From: Bordetella genomosp. 10
GTDB taxonomy: Bacteria > Pseudomonadota > Gammaproteobacteria > Burkholderiales > Burkholderiaceae_B
NCBI RefSeq assembly: GCF_002261225.1
Contig: NZ_NEVM01000005.1
Coordinates: 2,976,001 to 3,040,000 of the forward strand
DNA: 64,000 nucleotides
Reading direction: 5' to 3'
Of this stretch, positions 62,732-64,000 are shown piece by piece. Position numbers and translations under genes: made by a program. The notes beneath the pieces are model-generated. The model was not told the DNA's origin. It ran no database searches and was given only the letters and a program-made list of their open reading frames with translations. Position 1 is the first letter of the stretch, and each line of letters starts with the position of its first letter.

Positions 62732-63679
62732 TTATCTCCCGAAACCCGCGAAGCCGGCCTCGCCCGGCCCCGGGCGGGGCGGCGGTGCGCCGAACAGTAT
62801 GGATTGAGGCGAATCGCCCACGCGGCGCACGGTCGCCGAGACGCCGCGCGCGGTCGCGTTGACCTGGTTCGCCATATTCGTGACGGCCGGCAGGGTTTCC
62901 GTGGACAGGCGCGACGCGGCCTCCGAAATACTCTGCAAGCTGGCCGTGGCGATATCCAGGGCGCCGCCGCGCTGGTCCAGCCGCAACAACGACTGGCGGG
63001 CGATCTGCGCCAGCGCATCGAAATCCCGGGCGGCCGACTGGGCCTGGCGCGAGGTCGCGTTCAGGCTGTCGATCAGCGGGCCGAGCTTGGCGGCCGCCGG
63101 CGCCAGTTGGTCGCTGAGCACCTTCAGCGAATGGGTCAGGTCGACGGCGTTCTGCAACGAGGCGTGCAGGGCCTGCACGTTCTGCTCGTCCAGCAGCTTG
63201 CTCATTTGCTCGGAGATATTGCCGATGTTCTCCATGATCGTGCCGCCGCGCTGGGTGAAGCGTTCCAGCAGGCCCGGCCGCAGCGGAATCACGGGCAGTT
63301 CCTGCCCGACCTGCTTCAGGCGCTCGATGGAGCTGCCGTCGTCGCGCAGGTCCACGTTGGCCAGGCCGGTCACGCCCTGCACGCCCAACTCCGCCCAGGT
63401 CGATTCCGTGATGGGCGTATTGGGCGCCACGCCGATGCGGATGCGCACCTGGCCGGGCACGTCCGGATTCAGAGCCAGCGACTGCACCTTGCCCACCGGC
63501 ACGCCCTGGTAGCGCACGGCGGACTGCGCCGACAGGCCGCTGACCGGCGTGGAGGAAACGATTTCATAGTCGCGCAGGGCGGTGCGGTCGCGATTGATCA
63601 CCACGGCGATCACGATCACCGCCGCGAGCAATAGCAGCGTGAAGGCGCCGGCCAGCAGGGCGTAGCTACGGTTTTCCAT
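62732..63679 (-). CDS. MlaD-family (MCE domain) lipid-transport protein
   Basis: This 315-residue protein has one N-terminal membrane helix (about 7-27), then the MCE domain (about 38-115: VSGLSAQSAVRYQGVPVGKV). A long helical tail (about 130-290) can form a hexameric tube across the periplasm. This is longer than E. coli MlaD (about 180) and closer to the tube-forming type. It overlaps the ATPase gene by 14 bp. It carries phospholipid or another hydrophobic cargo; direction unknown. Confidence 0.9.
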   Translation of the reverse strand: MENRSYALLAGAFTLLLLAAVIVIAVVINRDRTALRDYEIVSSTPVSGLSAQSAVRYQGVPVGKVQSLALNPDVPGQVRIRIGVAPNTPITESTWAELGVQGVTGLANVDLRDDGSSIERLKQVGQELPVIPLRPGLLERFTQRGGTIMENIGNISEQMSKLLDEQNVQALHASLQNAVDLTHSLKVLSDQLAPAAAKLGPLIDSLNATSRQAQSAARDFDALAQIARQSLLRLDQRGGALDIATASLQSISEAASRLSTETLPAVTNMANQVNATARGVSATVRRVGDSPQSILFGAPPPRPGPGEAGFAGFGR

Positions 63680-64000
63680 TATTGAAGTCCTTGGGAACAA
63701 GATCGCCCAACGCGCGGCGGCCCCGCTCACCCAGAAAAAACGTGCGGATGAAGGGGTGGTCCACCTTCAGGATTTCAGGCAGCGTGTCGCAGGCGATGAT
63801 GTGCTTGTCGGCCAGCACGGCGACCCGCGAGGACAGGGCCACCAGCGTATCCAGGTCGTGGGTCACCATCACCACCGTGAACCGCAGTTGCCGGTGCAGG
63901 TTGCGCACCAGCTCGACGAACTCGTCGGAGCGCAGCGGGTCCAGTCCGGCCGTGGGCTCGTCCAGGAACAGCAGTTCCGGATCGAGCGACAGCGCGCGCG
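63666..64000 (-). CDS. MlaF-type ABC transporter ATPase, 5' end cut by window edge
   Basis: The last 110 residues or so are visible. They include Walker B and D-loop LLFLDEPTAGLDPLRSDEF, switch VTHDLDTLVALSSRV, and the C-terminal tail FIRTFFLGERGRRALGD typical of MlaF/Mkl ATPases. The Walker A half lies beyond base 64000. It drives the MCE system with the following MlaD-type gene; the MlaE permease is expected upstream, outside the window. Confidence 0.92.
   Translation of the reverse strand, partial: RALSLDPELLFLDEPTAGLDPLRSDEFVELVRNLHRQLRFTVVMVTHDLDTLVALSSRVAVLADKHIIACDTLPEILKVDHPFIRTFFLGERGRRALGDLVPKDFNNGKP

Overview
The window looks like a chromosomal segment of a high-GC betaproteobacterium of the family Alcaligenaceae, most likely Bordetella or a close relative such as Achromobacter. 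The evidence is strongly G/C-biased third codon positions, the paired lpxL-type acyltransferases between metK and dapF, the SAH riboswitch on ahcY, the proteobacterial dapF-DUF484-xerC order, and many amino-acid ABC binding proteins. It is nearly all housekeeping and nutrient-uptake sequence. I found no rRNA, tRNA, prophage, insertion sequence or CRISPR array. Genus is inferred from gene content and order only.

Layout. 1-2.3 kb: end of a branched-chain amino-acid type ABC operon (permease, binding protein). 2.5-4.9 kb: divergent amino-acid exporter/ArgP pair, then a periplasmic copper chaperone. 5-12 kb: yggS, an aminotransferase, selD, polyphosphate:AMP phosphotransferase, a HIT protein, a secreted protein and ung. 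12-19.6 kb: a DEAD-box helicase with a repetitive RG-rich tail, a MidA-type methyltransferase, cca, a lytic transglycosylase, and formyltetrahydrofolate cyclo-ligase. 20-24.1 kb: a four-gene operon of circularly permuted ATP-grasp, alpha-E protein, transglutaminase-like protease and Anbu (ancestral proteasome-like subunit), a conserved but poorly understood peptide-modification/degradation system. 24.2-27.2 kb: SAH riboswitch, ahcY, a small membrane protein and metF, i.e. methyl-cycle recycling; metK lies at 39-40 kb. 27.3-31.7 kb: FecI/FecR/TonB-receptor surface-signalling iron uptake. 31.8-39.2 kb: a glycosyltransferase, ompW behind a perfect FNR-type site, DUF1289, a second binding protein, a fluoroacetate-dehalogenase-like hydrolase with a LysR regulator, and an SGNH hydrolase. 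40.5-45.4 kb: two lipid A acyltransferases, dapF, DUF484 and xerC. 45.5-52.9 kb: a zinc-homeostasis block (NicO-type permease, DUF1007, znuABC, a small membrane ORF, zur, a CobW-family GTPase, dksA). 53-56 kb: hslVU, a GNAT, a PduO-type cobalamin adenosyltransferase. 56.3-60.7 kb: lipA, lipB, ybeD, D-amino-acid transaminase and a PBP5-type carboxypeptidase. 61.1-64 kb: an alpha/beta hydrolase and the start of an MCE (MlaFD plus lipoprotein) lipid-transport operon that runs off the right edge.

The most unusual structure is non-coding. At least nine loci, mostly spacers, carry short degenerate tandem repeats (period 9-17 bp, different unit at each locus, plus one long-unit pair). Several supply start or stop codons or have become coding. 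Two 81-bp copies of a dispersed element sit directly after the U-tract of intrinsic terminators. A different 75-bp element that shares its leading GC-rich core is tandemly duplicated inside the 5' end of the second lpxL gene. The clearest regulatory elements are the SAH riboswitch, the FNR-type site of ompW, a Zur-like palindrome, an ArgP-type palindrome and a hairpin abutting the helicase ribosome-binding site.
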